Source of the DNA: MPNP01 sp963668325
Lineage (GTDB): Bacteria > Pseudomonadota > Alphaproteobacteria > Rhodobacterales > Rhodobacteraceae
NCBI GenBank assembly: GCA_963668325.1
Contig: OY764222.1
Location: forward strand, 2,046,001-2,110,000
DNA: 64,000 nucleotides
Direction: 5' to 3'
In this document: in pieces, positions 36,549-50,784 of the stretch
How the letters are laid out: every line of letters begins with the position of its first letter
Numbering within the stretch: the first letter of the stretch is position 1
Position numbers and translations under genes: made by a program
The notes under the pieces: model-generated
What the model saw: only the letters and a program-made list of their open reading frames with translations
What the model was told of the DNA's origin: nothing
The model's database searches: none

Positions 36549-37817
36549 CTAATTCAGGGATATCCCTTTTCGTAATGCATTTGGTCCAAATTTCTTTCGC
36601 AGCTCATCGGATACTCTCTCGACACTTGCTTGTGTAATCGTATCTGCATCCAAATCCATTGATTGGGAAATTAATGGCGCTTGAGCTTCACTTTCCAATC
36701 CACTAAGAGCAATTCCCAACAATCTGAATGGTGCCAAACTCACCATAGGGACTAGCAGGTTTTTGACGACAGGAAATATCTGGGTTGCTAGATTTGTTGG
36801 GACAGTGAGTGAGGCTTGTCTGGTATGGATTTTGTGATTGTGTTGTTTTAGCTTCAGGGTAACAGTTTTTCCAATCAAACCCTTGTTTTTTGCTCGGTCT
36901 GTAACTTTTTCAGTTAATCTCCAGGCATATCCCTCCAGCCTTTTGTAATCAGAAATGTCCTGGCTGAAAGTATTCTCGTTGGAAATGCTTTTGATGGCCC
37001 TTGTTACTTTTGTGGTCCGATCATCCTTCCCCCTGGCCAAATGCCATAACCGGGTACCAAATTTTCCAAATTTGTCTTCCAGAGCCTGCTGACTCTCCTT
37101 TTGTAAGTCCTTAAAAGTATAAAAACCTTCCTTATCCAACTTTTTCTGGAAAGCCTTGCCAACCCCAGGAATTATCGAAAGGGGTTTATTCCCCAGTACA
37201 CTGTTGATATCCTTGGGGCCAATCATAGAAAACCCCTTCGGCTTTTCCAGGTCTGAGGCTATCTTGGCTAAGAATTTGTTAATTGAAAGGCCAACAGAAC
37301 AAGTGATACCTATTTGATGTTCGATCCGATTAACCATTTTTATCAACAGTTGAGCCGGAGGCGATTTGTGAAGCCGCATTGTACCAGAAAAATCCAAAAA
37401 AGCTTCATCAACAGAAACTGTTTCAACTTGTGGAGTCAATTCTTTCATCAGTGCCACAATTTCCTTGGAAACTGCCGAATATACCCCTGGTCTTGGTCTT
37501 ACAACTACAGCATCCGGACAAATATTAATGGCTTGAAACATGGGCATGGCAGAATGAACACCTTTTATTCTTGCAATATAACAAGCGGTTGAAACGACTC
37601 CCCTTTTTCCACCACCAATAATTACCGGCTTATCCCGTAACTCAGGGAAATCCCTTTTTTCAACTGAAGCAAAGAAGGCATCACAATCGACATGGGCAAT
37701 GTTAAGTTCGGCTAATTCAGGGTGTGAAATTATTATTGGTGAGCCACAATATGTACAGGTATCTACCCCTTCGAACATTTGTTCACAATTTCGGCAGAGG
37801 GATACCATGTTCGGCAA
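36549..37817 (-). CDS. dinB: DNA polymerase IV with N-terminal zinc ribbon
   Basis: 422 residues. The Y-family core is clear: HVDCDAFFASVEKRD with the first catalytic aspartate, SVDEAFLDFSG with the acidic pair, then helix-hairpin-helix (LSIIPGVGKAFQKKLDKEG) and the little-finger domain. An added N-terminal zinc ribbon of about 30 residues carries CRNC and CTYC pairs, as in several alphaproteobacterial DinB proteins. It performs translesion synthesis. It follows pyrF by three bases on the minus strand. No beta-clamp motif is obvious at the very C-terminus (ALRKGISLN). Confidence 0.94.
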   Translation of the reverse strand: MPNMVSLCRNCEQMFEGVDTCTYCGSPIIISHPELAELNIAHVDCDAFFASVEKRDFPELRDKPVIIGGGKRGVVSTACYIARIKGVHSAMPMFQAINICPDAVVVRPRPGVYSAVSKEIVALMKELTPQVETVSVDEAFLDFSGTMRLHKSPPAQLLIKMVNRIEHQIGITCSVGLSINKFLAKIASDLEKPKGFSMIGPKDINSVLGNKPLSIIPGVGKAFQKKLDKEGFYTFKDLQKESQQALEDKFGKFGTRLWHLARGKDDRTTKVTRAIKSISNENTFSQDISDYKRLEGYAWRLTEKVTDRAKNKGLIGKTVTLKLKQHNHKIHTRQASLTVPTNLATQIFPVVKNLLVPMVSLAPFRLLGIALSGLESEAQAPLISQSMDLDADTITQASVERVSDELRKKFGPNALRKGISLN

Positions 37818-37820
37818 TCT

Positions 37821-38516
37821 TTAATTTAAATCAGATAGGGTCGAGTTTATCTCATCTATACAAGCCAGCGGGTCGAGCGATTGGGTAATTGCCCTTCCGA
37901 TAACCAAATAATTTGAGCCATTCAAAATGGCTTCCCTTGGGCTTTGGGTCCTTTTCTGGTCATTCTTCAAAGAATTCAATGGTCTGATTCCAGGCGTCAC
38001 AATCAGTTTCGACTTTCCACATTCTAAATTTCGAATTAATTTTACTTCCAGGGGAGATGATATAACTCCATCCGCACCCGCCTCAAAGGCGATTTCTGCT
38101 CTCATTCTAACCAAATCTGCCAATTCGCCTTTATGGTACAAGGCTTGATCAAGATCTTTCCGGTCAAGCGATGTTAGAATGGTTACAGCTAATATTTTCG
38201 TTGAAGATTCTCCTCGCCCTTTTACCGCAGCTTCAACAACATAAGGGTCACCATGAACCGTCAAAAAATCGAATTGGAAATCAGACAATGCCCTAACTGA
38301 CTTTTCAACCGTATTTCGAATATCAAACAGTTTCAGATCAAGAAAGACCCTTTTCTCAAATTTTTCTTTTAATTCTTTGCAAAATTCTAACCCGCCATTG
38401 GCCAGCATTATTTGCCCGACCTTATAAAACCCAATGGCAGAGCCCAACTTTTCCACCATTTTTCTAGCCTCATCGGGGTGGGCATAATCAAGAGCTACAA
38501 TGAGACGGTTATCCAT
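37821..38516 (-). CDS. pyrF: Orotidine 5'-phosphate decarboxylase
   Basis: 231 residues, normal bacterial length. N-terminal RLIVALDYAHPDEA precedes the catalytic FLDLKLFDIRNTV (Lys-Asp tetrad) at about 57-70 and the phosphate-binding VTPGIRP. It catalyses the last step of UMP synthesis in the cytoplasm. Immediately upstream of dinB on the same strand, probably one transcript. Confidence 0.95.
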   Translation of the reverse strand: MDNRLIVALDYAHPDEARKMVEKLGSAIGFYKVGQIMLANGGLEFCKELKEKFEKRVFLDLKLFDIRNTVEKSVRALSDFQFDFLTVHGDPYVVEAAVKGRGESSTKILAVTILTSLDRKDLDQALYHKGELADLVRMRAEIAFEAGADGVISSPLEVKLIRNLECGKSKLIVTPGIRPLNSLKNDQKRTQSPREAILNGSNYLVIGRAITQSLDPLACIDEINSTLSDLN

Positions 38517-38741
38517 TTCCAGAAAATCATAATAATGATGAACAAAATCACCCGATGAACAGAGAAAGTTTAATAATTATTAAGGCCAAGTTTTATTTAT
38601 AGTTTTTATAAATTTAATTCTCCTCTGGCGAAAAGAATATCTTATTTTAGATTTTCCAATTCAGATAATGGAGAATTTATTTGATTGTCTAGCTGGGGCA
38701 GGTGGTTATCCTCAAGGAAAACTTAGTCAGGAAAGTGGAAG

Positions 38742-40016
38742 ATGTTTTTTGATATAATAATTAAGGGTATAAATCTACCTAATGGGAAAAGGTCTGATAT
38801 TGCTATTTCGGGGTCTGAAATTGCCGCCATAGAGCCTAATATCCAAGCCAATGCCCATAATACCCTTACCTTTGAGGGGTGTTTGCTTTCGCCACCCTTC
38901 GTTGACCCCCATTTTCATATGGATGCAACCCTCTCACAAGGAATTCCTCGCGCAAATAAATCAGGAACTCTGCTCGAAGGAATTGAGCTTTGGGGAGAGT
39001 TGAAGGAAATACTTACTCACGAGGAAGTAAAAAAGCGTGCCTTGCAGTATTGTGACTGGGCTGTTTCAATGGGATTGCTGGCCATCAGAACACATGTTGA
39101 TGTTTGTGACGATCGTTTGTTGGCAGTTGAAGCATTAAAGGAAGTACAAAAAGAAGTTTCACCCTATTTGGATTTACAACTTGTTGCATTTCCCCAGGAT
39201 GGGTTTTATCGATCAAAAAACGCTAAGGAAAATACCATCAGGGCCCTAGATTTAGGGGTAGACGTAGTTGGGGGAATTCCTCACTTTGAACGTACCATGG
39301 AAGAAGGCCGACGATCTGTTTCTGAACTTTGTGGCATTGCAGCCGAAAGGGGATTGCCGGTAGATATGCATTGTGACGAGACCGATGATCCCAATTCCAG
39401 ACACATTGAACAACTCGCTTTTGAAACACAAAAACTGGGACTAGAGGGAAGGGTAACCGGTTCTCACCTTACTTCTATGCATTCCATGGACAATTATTAC
39501 GTATCAAAATTACTACCCCTGATTGCTGAGGTAGAAATTTCTGTGATTTCGAACCCGCTTATCAACATTACGATCCAGGGCCGTCATGATACGTATCCAA
39601 AAAGAAGAGGATTAACCCGTGTCCCTGAAATGTTAGATTATGGTATCCGGGTAGGGTGGGGTCAGGATTGTGTCCTTGACCCTTGGTACTCATTAGGATC
39701 AGCAGATATGCTGGATGTGGCCTTTATGGGTATTCATGTAGCTCAAATGACTAGTCAGGCCGAAATGAACAAATGTTATGAAATGGTTACCATTGACAAC
39801 GCCAGGATAATGGAATTGGAGGATTATGGCTTGGCACCTGGGAAGAGAGCCAGTTTTGTTATTCTTGATGCTTCCGACCCCGTTGAAGCCATACGTTTAA
39901 GGGCAGATAGGCTAATGGTTGTCTCGAAAGGCAACATTGTTGCCAAACGAGAAAAAAACCTAACTGATCTTGTTCTTACGGATCGTCCAAATGTCGTTGA
40001 ACGAAAAAGAAGTTAA
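38742..40016 (+). CDS. Cytosine deaminase-like amidohydrolase
   Basis: 424 residues of the CodA subgroup of amidohydrolases. Metal ligands are visible in HFHMDATLSQG (His-x-His), in VDMHCDETDDPNSRHIEQLA (His plus the catalytic glutamate), in GSHLTSMHSM, and in the late aspartate of VGWGQDCVLDPWYSLG. It probably deaminates cytosine or a related N-heterocycle to the keto form. Alone in the map, divergent from pyrF; a pyrimidine link with pyrF is suggestive only. Confidence 0.85.
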   Translation: MFFDIIIKGINLPNGKRSDIAISGSEIAAIEPNIQANAHNTLTFEGCLLSPPFVDPHFHMDATLSQGIPRANKSGTLLEGIELWGELKEILTHEEVKKRALQYCDWAVSMGLLAIRTHVDVCDDRLLAVEALKEVQKEVSPYLDLQLVAFPQDGFYRSKNAKENTIRALDLGVDVVGGIPHFERTMEEGRRSVSELCGIAAERGLPVDMHCDETDDPNSRHIEQLAFETQKLGLEGRVTGSHLTSMHSMDNYYVSKLLPLIAEVEISVISNPLINITIQGRHDTYPKRRGLTRVPEMLDYGIRVGWGQDCVLDPWYSLGSADMLDVAFMGIHVAQMTSQAEMNKCYEMVTIDNARIMELEDYGLAPGKRASFVILDASDPVEAIRLRADRLMVVSKGNIVAKREKNLTDLVLTDRPNVVERKRS

Positions 40017-40175
40017 ATCAAGCGCCAGCTCATCTGTTCGAAGCCTGAAGCAAATTTGGTTTGGAAACCTTCCTTAATATTTTGAATTTACCGGTTTAAG
40101 TTCAATTTTTGGCCACAACCCATTAATATGGTCCTGACTTATTGGGGCTTAGTGATCTTTTGGCATGGCATGGGT

Positions 40176-40202
40176 CTTGAAAAAATTATTTGACCTCCAA
40201 CA
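40176..40202 (+). promoter_or_regulatory. Possible heat-shock (RpoH) promoter of clpB
   Basis: CTTGAAA at 40176-40182, followed after 11 bases by CCTCCAACA, resembles the sigma-32 -35 and a weak -10. It lies about 56 bases ahead of clpB, the type of gene RpoH controls. The -10 match is imperfect. Confidence 0.35.
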
Positions 40203-40257
40203 TTTTTTATACCCCTACCCCTTAAATCTCTCGCAATTTTACTAGGAGGAATCGTCA

Positions 40258-42864
40258 ATGGATGGAAACAATCTTAGTCAAGGAACCTTAAATGCGTTAC
40301 AGAAGGCCCTTCAAATTGCCAAAGCCTCAAATCACCAGTTTGTAGATTCGCTTCATTTACTAGAGGGTTTGCTTTGTGAACCACAAGGCCTTGCAAAAAG
40401 CCTAATCCAGAAGGTTGGTGGTGATTTGAATTCCATAAAACATTCTTATTCCAGAGAAATGGAATCCGTGCCCAAAGTATTAGGTGTAGGCCCCAGTTTA
40501 GGAAATGAGGGGTCTAAAATTCTGAATAGAGCCGAAAAACTTGCTGACCAGTTCGGAGATAAGTTTATTGCCCTGGATATTTTGTTTTTGGCCCTAGCCA
40601 GTGAGCCTTCCTTGACAAGAAATCTGTTGAAAGAAGCTGGGATTAACTCAGACGTCCTAAAACTTGAAATTGAAAAAATACGCAAAGGAAGAAATGTGGA
40701 TAGTCCGACAGGTGAGAAGAACTTTGAAGCCCTGGAGAAATATTGCCTGGATTTAACTGAACGAGCAAGACAGGGCAAGATAGATCCGATTATAGGCAGG
40801 GATGAAGAAATTCGTCGAACCATGCAGGTTCTAAGTAGGAGAACAAAAAACAATCCCGTTCTAATCGGGAATCCCGGAGTAGGTAAAACGGCAATTGTTG
40901 AAGGATTAGCCCTTCGAGTAATAAAGGGAGATGTGCCCGAGAGTCTTCGAGACAAGCGCTTATTGGCCTTGGATATTGGTTCCCTGGTGGCTGGAACGGG
41001 GGTTAGGGGCGAATTTGAAGAAAGGATGAAGGCTGTTTTAAAAGAAATTACTGACGCAGCCTCGGAGGTCATTCTTTTTGTTGATGAATTACATACCCTA
41101 ATTGGTGCTGGTCAAGCCGAGGGATCTGTGGATGCCTCCAACCTGATGAAACCTGCCTTGGCAAGGGGAGAACTACATTGTGTCGGTGCAACCACCCTGG
41201 ATGAATTCAGAAAGTATGTGGAAAAAGATGCAGCATTGACACGGCGTTTCCAGACGGTTTACATCAATGAACCCACAGTGGAAGATACAATTTCCATCCT
41301 GAGGGGTATTAAGGAAAAATATGAACTTCACCATGGGGTTGGTATATCAGACAGTGCTCTAGTATCTGCAGCCGTACTTTCCAACCGGTACATTACGGAC
41401 AGAAATCTTCCCGACAAGGCAATTGATTTAATTGATGAGGCAGCCAGCAGGATGCGGATGGAAATCGATTCAAAACCCGAAGAGTTGGATAATTTGGATC
41501 GGGAAATCCTTCAAAAGCAGATTGAAGTGGAAGCTTTAAAAAAGGAAGAAGATAAAAGTTCCAAGGAACGGTTGGACATTATTCAGGAGGAATTGATTGA
41601 ACTGATAGAAAAATCCTCGGTTTTGTCAACAAAATGGCAGCTGGAGAGAGACAAACTATCCAAGGCAAGAAAGATCAAGGAAGAACTTGATGATGCCAGG
41701 ATTGAATTGGAGAGAGTAAAAAGGGAAGGGGATCTCGCCCGGGCTGGTGAGCTTAGTTACGGAATTATACCTAGGCTGGAAAAAGAGCAAAAAGAAATCA
41801 GTGATAACTATGAAACAAAGTATTTAGAGGAGAAAGTATCATCAGAAAGAGTCGCCTTGGTCGTTGAGAAATGGACAGGAATTCCTGTAGCAAAAATGCT
41901 TGAGGGAGAAAAGGATAAACTCCTTAGAATGGAAAGTGAGCTTGCTAAGAGGATTGTTTCCCAAAAGAAGGCTGTAAGGGCTGTCTCCCATGCAGTTAGA
42001 AGATCACGCTCGGGATTAAGCGATCCTAACCGACCTATCGGATCATTTTTATTTTTGGGACCCACAGGGGTAGGAAAAACCGAGTTATGCAAGGCACTGG
42101 CCGAGTTTATTTTTGACCATGAATCGGCAATGGTTAGAGTTGATATGTCGGAGTATATGGAAAAACATTCTGTCGCAAGATTGATTGGATCCCCTCCAGG
42201 CTACGTGGGTTATGAGGAAGGTAGAACCCTGACTGAAGCGGTCCGGCGAAGACCTTATCAAGTAATTTTGTTTGATGAAATTGAAAAGGCTCATCCGGAA
42301 GTGTTCAATATTTTTCTTCAGGTGCTTGATGATGGAATACTAACTGATGGGCAAGGCAGGAGGGTTGATTTCAAACAATCTTTGATTGTCTTCACGTCCA
42401 ACCTTGGTACGGCAGAACTTTCTGAACTGGGTGTGAATTATTCCCGGCAAACAGCCGAAGAGGTAGCTATGAATGCTGTCAGAAGGAATTTAAGGCCAGA
42501 ATTTATCAACCGTTTGGATGAGATCATTCTTTTTGACAAACTCAGCATGGAAGACATGGAGCAAATAGTAGAAATCCAACTTAAAGGCCTTGAGAAGAGA
42601 CTCAAGGACAGGAAAATCAACATGATTTTAAAGCAAGAGTTCAAAGTTTGGCTAGCCAAAGAAGGTTATGATTCTGTATATGGCGCCAGACCCTTAAGGA
42701 GGGTTATTCAAAAACACCTTCAAAATAAGCTTGCCGAGGCCTTGCTTGATGGTTCCATTGCGGAAGGGAGTGTTGTGGAAATTTCCCACGATAATTTATT
42801 GGGAGTAGTGTTTAATGGTGTTTCTGTTGAAAAGGAAGAGGGAAGCCAGGTTACATTTCACTAA
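40258..42864 (+). CDS. clpB: ATP-dependent disaggregase ClpB
   Basis: 868 residues. The N-terminal Clp repeat domain (about 1-150) is followed by the first AAA+ module with GNPGVGKTA at about 205 and VDELH. A coiled-coil M domain (about 400-530, Glu/Lys rich) marks it as ClpB rather than ClpA or ClpC. The second AAA+ module has GPTGVGKTE at about 600, VDMSEYMEKHSVARLIGSPPG and LFDEIEKAH. It works with DnaK to dissolve aggregates. An AGGAGGA ribosome site precedes the ATG. Confidence 0.95.
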   Translation: MDGNNLSQGTLNALQKALQIAKASNHQFVDSLHLLEGLLCEPQGLAKSLIQKVGGDLNSIKHSYSREMESVPKVLGVGPSLGNEGSKILNRAEKLADQFGDKFIALDILFLALASEPSLTRNLLKEAGINSDVLKLEIEKIRKGRNVDSPTGEKNFEALEKYCLDLTERARQGKIDPIIGRDEEIRRTMQVLSRRTKNNPVLIGNPGVGKTAIVEGLALRVIKGDVPESLRDKRLLALDIGSLVAGTGVRGEFEERMKAVLKEITDAASEVILFVDELHTLIGAGQAEGSVDASNLMKPALARGELHCVGATTLDEFRKYVEKDAALTRRFQTVYINEPTVEDTISILRGIKEKYELHHGVGISDSALVSAAVLSNRYITDRNLPDKAIDLIDEAASRMRMEIDSKPEELDNLDREILQKQIEVEALKKEEDKSSKERLDIIQEELIELIEKSSVLSTKWQLERDKLSKARKIKEELDDARIELERVKREGDLARAGELSYGIIPRLEKEQKEISDNYETKYLEEKVSSERVALVVEKWTGIPVAKMLEGEKDKLLRMESELAKRIVSQKKAVRAVSHAVRRSRSGLSDPNRPIGSFLFLGPTGVGKTELCKALAEFIFDHESAMVRVDMSEYMEKHSVARLIGSPPGYVGYEEGRTLTEAVRRRPYQVILFDEIEKAHPEVFNIFLQVLDDGILTDGQGRRVDFKQSLIVFTSNLGTAELSELGVNYSRQTAEEVAMNAVRRNLRPEFINRLDEIILFDKLSMEDMEQIVEIQLKGLEKRLKDRKINMILKQEFKVWLAKEGYDSVYGARPLRRVIQKHLQNKLAEALLDGSIAEGSVVEISHDNLLGVVFNGVSVEKEEGSQVTFH

Positions 42865-42956
42865 TGTTGGAATTGTAACATTTCTTTGAACAAAACCAGA
42901 TATACCTTTACTTGAGGATAGGTATAATAAGGGGAAATTTTTGGGAGTTTGTTAAT

Positions 42957-43895
42957 ATGGTTAAATTTCGTTCTGAGTATTCTTATGCCGATGTAACATC
43001 AAAATCGAATTGGTTAAATCGAAGAAAACTTATTATTGGTGGTACCGGGGCATTGCTAGCAGGTACCCAAGCAAGTAAGCTTATGGCTCTTCAGGGTTTT
43101 CCTTCACCGGGTTCCAGCCAATATTCAACCGATCAGGAGCCCAATTCTTTGGAGGATATTACCACCTACAATAATTTTTATGAATTTGGGACAAGAAAAG
43201 GGGACCCTGCCAAAAACGCCCATATGCTGACGACAGAACCGTGGACTGTTGCCGTTGATGGTTTATGTGAAAACCCAGGAAACCATTCAGTTGAGGACCT
43301 GGTTGCCAAATATCCAATAGAAGAGAGAATTTACCGGTTGCGTTGTGTCGAGGCCTGGTCAATGGTTGTTCCCTGGATTGGCTTTGAACTTAACAAATTA
43401 ATTGAAGACAGCCAACCCTCAAGCAATGCAAATTATGTGGCCTTTGAAACCTTGGAACGTCCCGAGGAAATGGTTGGCCAGCGATCAGGTCTTTTGGACT
43501 GGCCGTATAGAGAAGGTTTGCGTATGGATGAGGCCATGAACCCCCTTACTATCCTAAGTGTAGGGCTTTACGGGGAAGTGCTGCCAAACCAGAATGGGGC
43601 ACCAATTAGATTGGTTGTTCCCTGGAAGTACGGATTCAAGTCCATCAAGTCGATTGTGAGAATTACCTTTACGGAAGAAATGCCTCTTACAAGTTGGTGG
43701 GATCAAAATCCCAGGGAGTATGGATTTTATTCCAATGTTAACCCCAATGTAAGTCATCCGAGATGGTCCCAGGCTTCTGAACGGGTTATCGGTACTGGTT
43801 TGTTTGCCAAGAAGGTACCTACCCTAATGTTTAACGGGTATGAAGAACATGTCGCCCATCTTTATGAAGGTATGGATTTGGCTGAGAACTATTGA
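42957..43895 (+). CDS. msrP: Protein-methionine-sulfoxide reductase, molybdenum catalytic subunit
   Basis: 312 residues from ATG 42957, chosen over an in-frame TTG at 42912 because a GGGAG ribosome site precedes it and it keeps a compact Tat signal (NRRKLIIGG, arginines at 22-23). The mature enzyme has the sulfite-oxidase fold; the molybdenum ligand is the cysteine in IYRLRCVEAW. It repairs oxidised methionines of periplasmic proteins using electrons from MsrQ, whose gene follows. Needs molybdopterin, for which moaD and moaE lie later in the window. Confidence 0.93.
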   Translation: MVKFRSEYSYADVTSKSNWLNRRKLIIGGTGALLAGTQASKLMALQGFPSPGSSQYSTDQEPNSLEDITTYNNFYEFGTRKGDPAKNAHMLTTEPWTVAVDGLCENPGNHSVEDLVAKYPIEERIYRLRCVEAWSMVVPWIGFELNKLIEDSQPSSNANYVAFETLERPEEMVGQRSGLLDWPYREGLRMDEAMNPLTILSVGLYGEVLPNQNGAPIRLVVPWKYGFKSIKSIVRITFTEEMPLTSWWDQNPREYGFYSNVNPNVSHPRWSQASERVIGTGLFAKKVPTLMFNGYEEHVAHLYEGMDLAENY

Positions 43896-43982
43896 TCCAA
43901 GCAGATTGATAGTCCCGAACTTTCAGACTTTTTTTCTTCGTTCAGACTTTCTTTGAGTAGATAAGTTTTGGGGTGATTAATT

Positions 43983-44603
43983 TTGGCATATTCTCAGCGT
44001 ATTAATGGTTGGATCAGGCGAGTACCCGCTTGGCCACTATATTTCCTTCTGCCAATTCCAGGAATTTATACCTTTGTTCTGGCCCTCACCAACCAGTTGG
44101 GACCTGATCCTTTATATGAATTGATCAGGACCTTTGGCGAGAGAGGATTGCAATTGATAATCCTTACTCTTCTGATATCACCGATTCGTCGATGGACAGG
44201 GGTAAGTTTTCTGAAATTCCGACGAGCCATCGGCCTAGTCAGCTTTTATTATATTTGTTTCCATATGCTGGCATGGATTGCCTTGGACCAGGGCTGGAGT
44301 ATTAAAAATATTGTTCAGGAGATCATCAAACGCCCCTTTATTACGGTTGGAATGCTGGGATTTTTGACTCTGGTTCCCTTGGCCTTTACCTCCAATAATT
44401 ACTCGGTTCGAAAATTGGGAGCCTTGGTTTGGAACAAGATTCACCGCTTGGTCTATTTTGCAAGTGCAGCAGGTGTGATTCATTACTTGCTTGTCGTTAA
44501 AGCCTGGCCGATGGAACCGATAGTATACACTCTGATTGTGGCTTGTTTATTGTCTATCAGGCTATGGTGGAAGGTAAACAAAAAGAAAAAAAAGAGGGCT
44601 TAA
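43983..44603 (+). CDS. msrQ: Heme-binding membrane subunit MsrQ
   Basis: 206 residues with about six membrane segments of the ferric-reductase-like fold. Haem-ligand histidines are visible in YYICFHMLAW, WNKIHRLVYF and AAGVIHYLL. It passes electrons from the quinone pool or Fre to MsrP. TTG start. The C-terminus is a lysine-rich cytoplasmic tail (KKKKKRA). In operon with msrP, 87 bases downstream. Confidence 0.92.
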   Translation: MAYSQRINGWIRRVPAWPLYFLLPIPGIYTFVLALTNQLGPDPLYELIRTFGERGLQLIILTLLISPIRRWTGVSFLKFRRAIGLVSFYYICFHMLAWIALDQGWSIKNIVQEIIKRPFITVGMLGFLTLVPLAFTSNNYSVRKLGALVWNKIHRLVYFASAAGVIHYLLVVKAWPMEPIVYTLIVACLLSIRLWWKVNKKKKKRA

Positions 44604-44632
44604 TTTTTTTTTGCCTAATTTAAAATATATTC

Positions 44633-44661
44633 TTGTAATCCACTTAAATAAATTCTATATT
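44633..44661 (+). promoter_or_regulatory. Likely rRNA operon promoter
   Basis: TTGTAA and TATATT separated by exactly 17 bases, about 300 bases before mature 16S. It is the only well-spaced sigma-70-type pair I see in the leader region. Confidence 0.5.
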
Positions 44662-44753
44662 TCGCTTCCCACTTTTCGGAAGAGAAGTTGGGGAATCAGG
44701 AAAGGCTTTAGCCGCTTTGTAGATTGTTCTGGATTTGCGGCCCTATAGTCTTG

Positions 44754-44761
44754 TGCTCTTT
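44754..44761 (+). promoter_or_regulatory. rrn antitermination boxA
   Basis: TGCTCTTT in the 16S leader, followed by GAAAT, matches the boxA core bound by NusB/S10 for ribosomal antitermination. Confidence 0.65.
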
Positions 44762-44868
44762 GAAATTGATGTAATAGAAGAGATATGTGGGCTACTTGGT
44801 TAATTCGATTAACGAAGCAGTAGCATATCGGCCCAATAGGCATTAGCCGATAATTTGGGTGACAGCTT

Positions 44869-44892
44869 CACGACAATCCTTCAGGATTGTCG
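44869..44892 (+). other. 16S leader hairpin
   Basis: CGACAATCC and GGATTGTCG form a 9-bp stem with a short loop about 45 bases before mature 16S. It is probably part of the leader processing structure. Confidence 0.4.
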
Positions 44893-44936
44893 ACGATGTG
44901 CTATGGTTCGAGCGTCAAGAACGCGCAAGCGTTATA

Positions 44937-46422
<1,486 letters not shown>

Positions 46423-46553
46423 AAGGAAAATCTTCATGAAAAGCTTGCTTTTCTGGGGGTTGACTTTGCAGTCCTTCGGGACACTATAGTCAAGTAGCCC
46501 GCATATCTCTTCATTCTAATGTTTCAGGCCACTGCCCGATCTGTAAAACGACA

Positions 46554-46629
46554 GGGTTGGTAGCTCAGGGGTTAGAGCGCACGCCTGATAAGCGTGAGGC
46601 CGGAGGTTCAAATCCTCCCCGACCCACCA
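46554..46629 (+). tRNA. tRNA-Ile (GAT)
   Basis: 76 bases with encoded CCA, in the 16S-23S spacer. The anticodon loop CTGATAA lies between CACGC and GCGTG. The acceptor GGGTTGG pairs with CCGACCC. Confidence 0.97.
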
Positions 46630-46634
46630 TTTAT

Positions 46635-46710
46635 GGGGCGTTAGCTCAGATGGGAGAGCACCTGATTTGCATTCAGGAGGTCACCGGTTCGATCCCGGTA
46701 CGCTCCACCA
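46635..46710 (+). tRNA. tRNA-Ala (TGC)
   Basis: 76 bases with encoded CCA, five bases after tRNA-Ile. Anticodon stem-loop CCTGA-TTTGCAT-TCAGG, anticodon TGC. The acceptor stem has one G-T pair. Confidence 0.97.
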
Positions 46711-46926
46711 GATCTAATAGATACTGGTTTAGAGAATTGAAATTGTAAATGCAGCAAACACGAGACATTACCTGCTCAGGAATCACCTTGGTTTCTGACA
46801 TATTGGATCTTTGATCCGACAGGTAATTGTCTTTCCAAGTTTAATACTAACCGTGCCTGAAAATTATTTTTCAGGCATAGGAAGTACCAGCTTCTGACAT
46901 CCGGAAAAGGCCCTGCTTTTTCTGGA

Positions 46927-49757
<2,831 letters not shown>

Positions 49758-49800
49758 GATCCAGAAAAAGCTGGGTAAACTTGGAAAGTGTTTTCTTTTG

Positions 49801-49916
49801 GTTTGGTGGTTATAGCGCGAGTGAAACACCAGATTCCATTCCGAACTCATCGGTTAAGCACCGTTGCGCCGATTGTACTGCGTCTTAAGGCGTGGGAGAG
49901 TAGGTCGCTGCCAAAC
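49801..49916 (+). rRNA. rrf: 5S ribosomal RNA
   Basis: About 116 bases. GTTTGGTGG at the 5' end pairs with CTGCCAAAC at the 3' end. The internal segment CCATTCCGAACTC is the universal 5S loop. Confidence 0.95.
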
Positions 49917-49977
49917 TTAAAGAAAACATTGTTTGTTGCTTTTGCAGTTCAAAAGATTATAGTTTGTTTTGTTCTAA

Positions 49978-50054
49978 CGCGGGGTGGAGCAGTCTGGTAG
50001 CTCATCAGGCTCATAACCTGAAGGCCGCAGGTTCAAATCCTGCCCCCGCAACCA
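49978..50054 (+). tRNA. Initiator tRNA-fMet (CAT)
   Basis: 77 bases with encoded CCA. Anticodon stem-loop TCAGG-CTCATAA-CCTGA. The C1 to A72 mismatch (CGCGGGG against CCCCGCA) marks initiator tRNA. Last gene of the rRNA operon. Confidence 0.96.
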
Positions 50055-50082
50055 AACAGAAGATAGGATAAAGCAAAGTATT

Positions 50083-50784
50083 ATGAAGATTCAACCAGAA
50101 ATTTCAACTTGCTCCATTGTCTTGTTGGGGCAGTTCAATCCTGCTATATTTCAACCAGAATGGCTTAAGGCCATGAATATTGAGTCCGAAAATACTAATC
50201 CTGAAAGCGATTTGATTATTCACAATGAGATAGCTAATTTTTCTATCGATACACGTAGTTATTTAGTTCAACCAACCCGGTTTAAAATTGCAACTGACAC
50301 TGCTCCATGGGTAAGGATCTTGGATATAACCTATAAAATATTCACAGAACATCTGAATGGTACTCCGATACGGGCTTTTGGCGTAAATTTTGAAGTACAC
50401 TTCAAACTGAGGAGTTTTGAATCAAGGACCAAGCTTGGTAGAATATTGGCACCGATTGAACCATGGGAAAAATTTGGTGCTGAAATGGACACAGAAGAGA
50501 AAGAAATGACGGGTGGACTTTGGAGTTTAACTATGAAGAAAAAGGCACAAAATATAAGTGGAAGTACTAGAGAAACTTACGTAAAGATAGAACCATCTGT
50601 TAGGATAAAGGATAACAAAGGTGTTTATATGAATGTCAATGCTCATCATCAGTTAACTGACCTGCCTGAAGGGTATGGAAGTGAACTAGGTATAACTTTA
50701 CTCTCTAAGCGCTTTGATTCTTCCATGGTAGAGGCCAATACGATCATAGATGCAATGATGAAAAAGGGGTTAAGCATATGCTAG
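50083..50784 (+). CDS. Unknown protein, gene 1 of a three-gene MBL cassette
   Basis: 233 residues, no signal or membrane span. It begins with a hydrophobic strand (STCSIVLLGQFNPAIFQPEWL), then DLIIHNEIANFSIDT, RFKIATDTAPWVRILDITYKIF and TPIRAFGVNFEVHFKL. This alternation suggests an alpha/beta fold. I recognise the general pattern from hypothetical proteins in accessory regions, loosely like the TIGR04255 type, but cannot assign a function. The ATG lies 28 bases behind tRNA-fMet and the 3' end overlaps gene 2 by seven bases. It may be expressed by rRNA-operon read-through. Confidence 0.75.
   Translation: MKIQPEISTCSIVLLGQFNPAIFQPEWLKAMNIESENTNPESDLIIHNEIANFSIDTRSYLVQPTRFKIATDTAPWVRILDITYKIFTEHLNGTPIRAFGVNFEVHFKLRSFESRTKLGRILAPIEPWEKFGAEMDTEEKEMTGGLWSLTMKKKAQNISGSTRETYVKIEPSVRIKDNKGVYMNVNAHHQLTDLPEGYGSELGITLLSKRFDSSMVEANTIIDAMMKKGLSIC

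Noticed and set aside
40446..41072. 208-residue ORF on the minus strand
   Set aside because: It lies wholly inside clpB in antisense, has no ribosome site and resembles no protein; a coding shadow.
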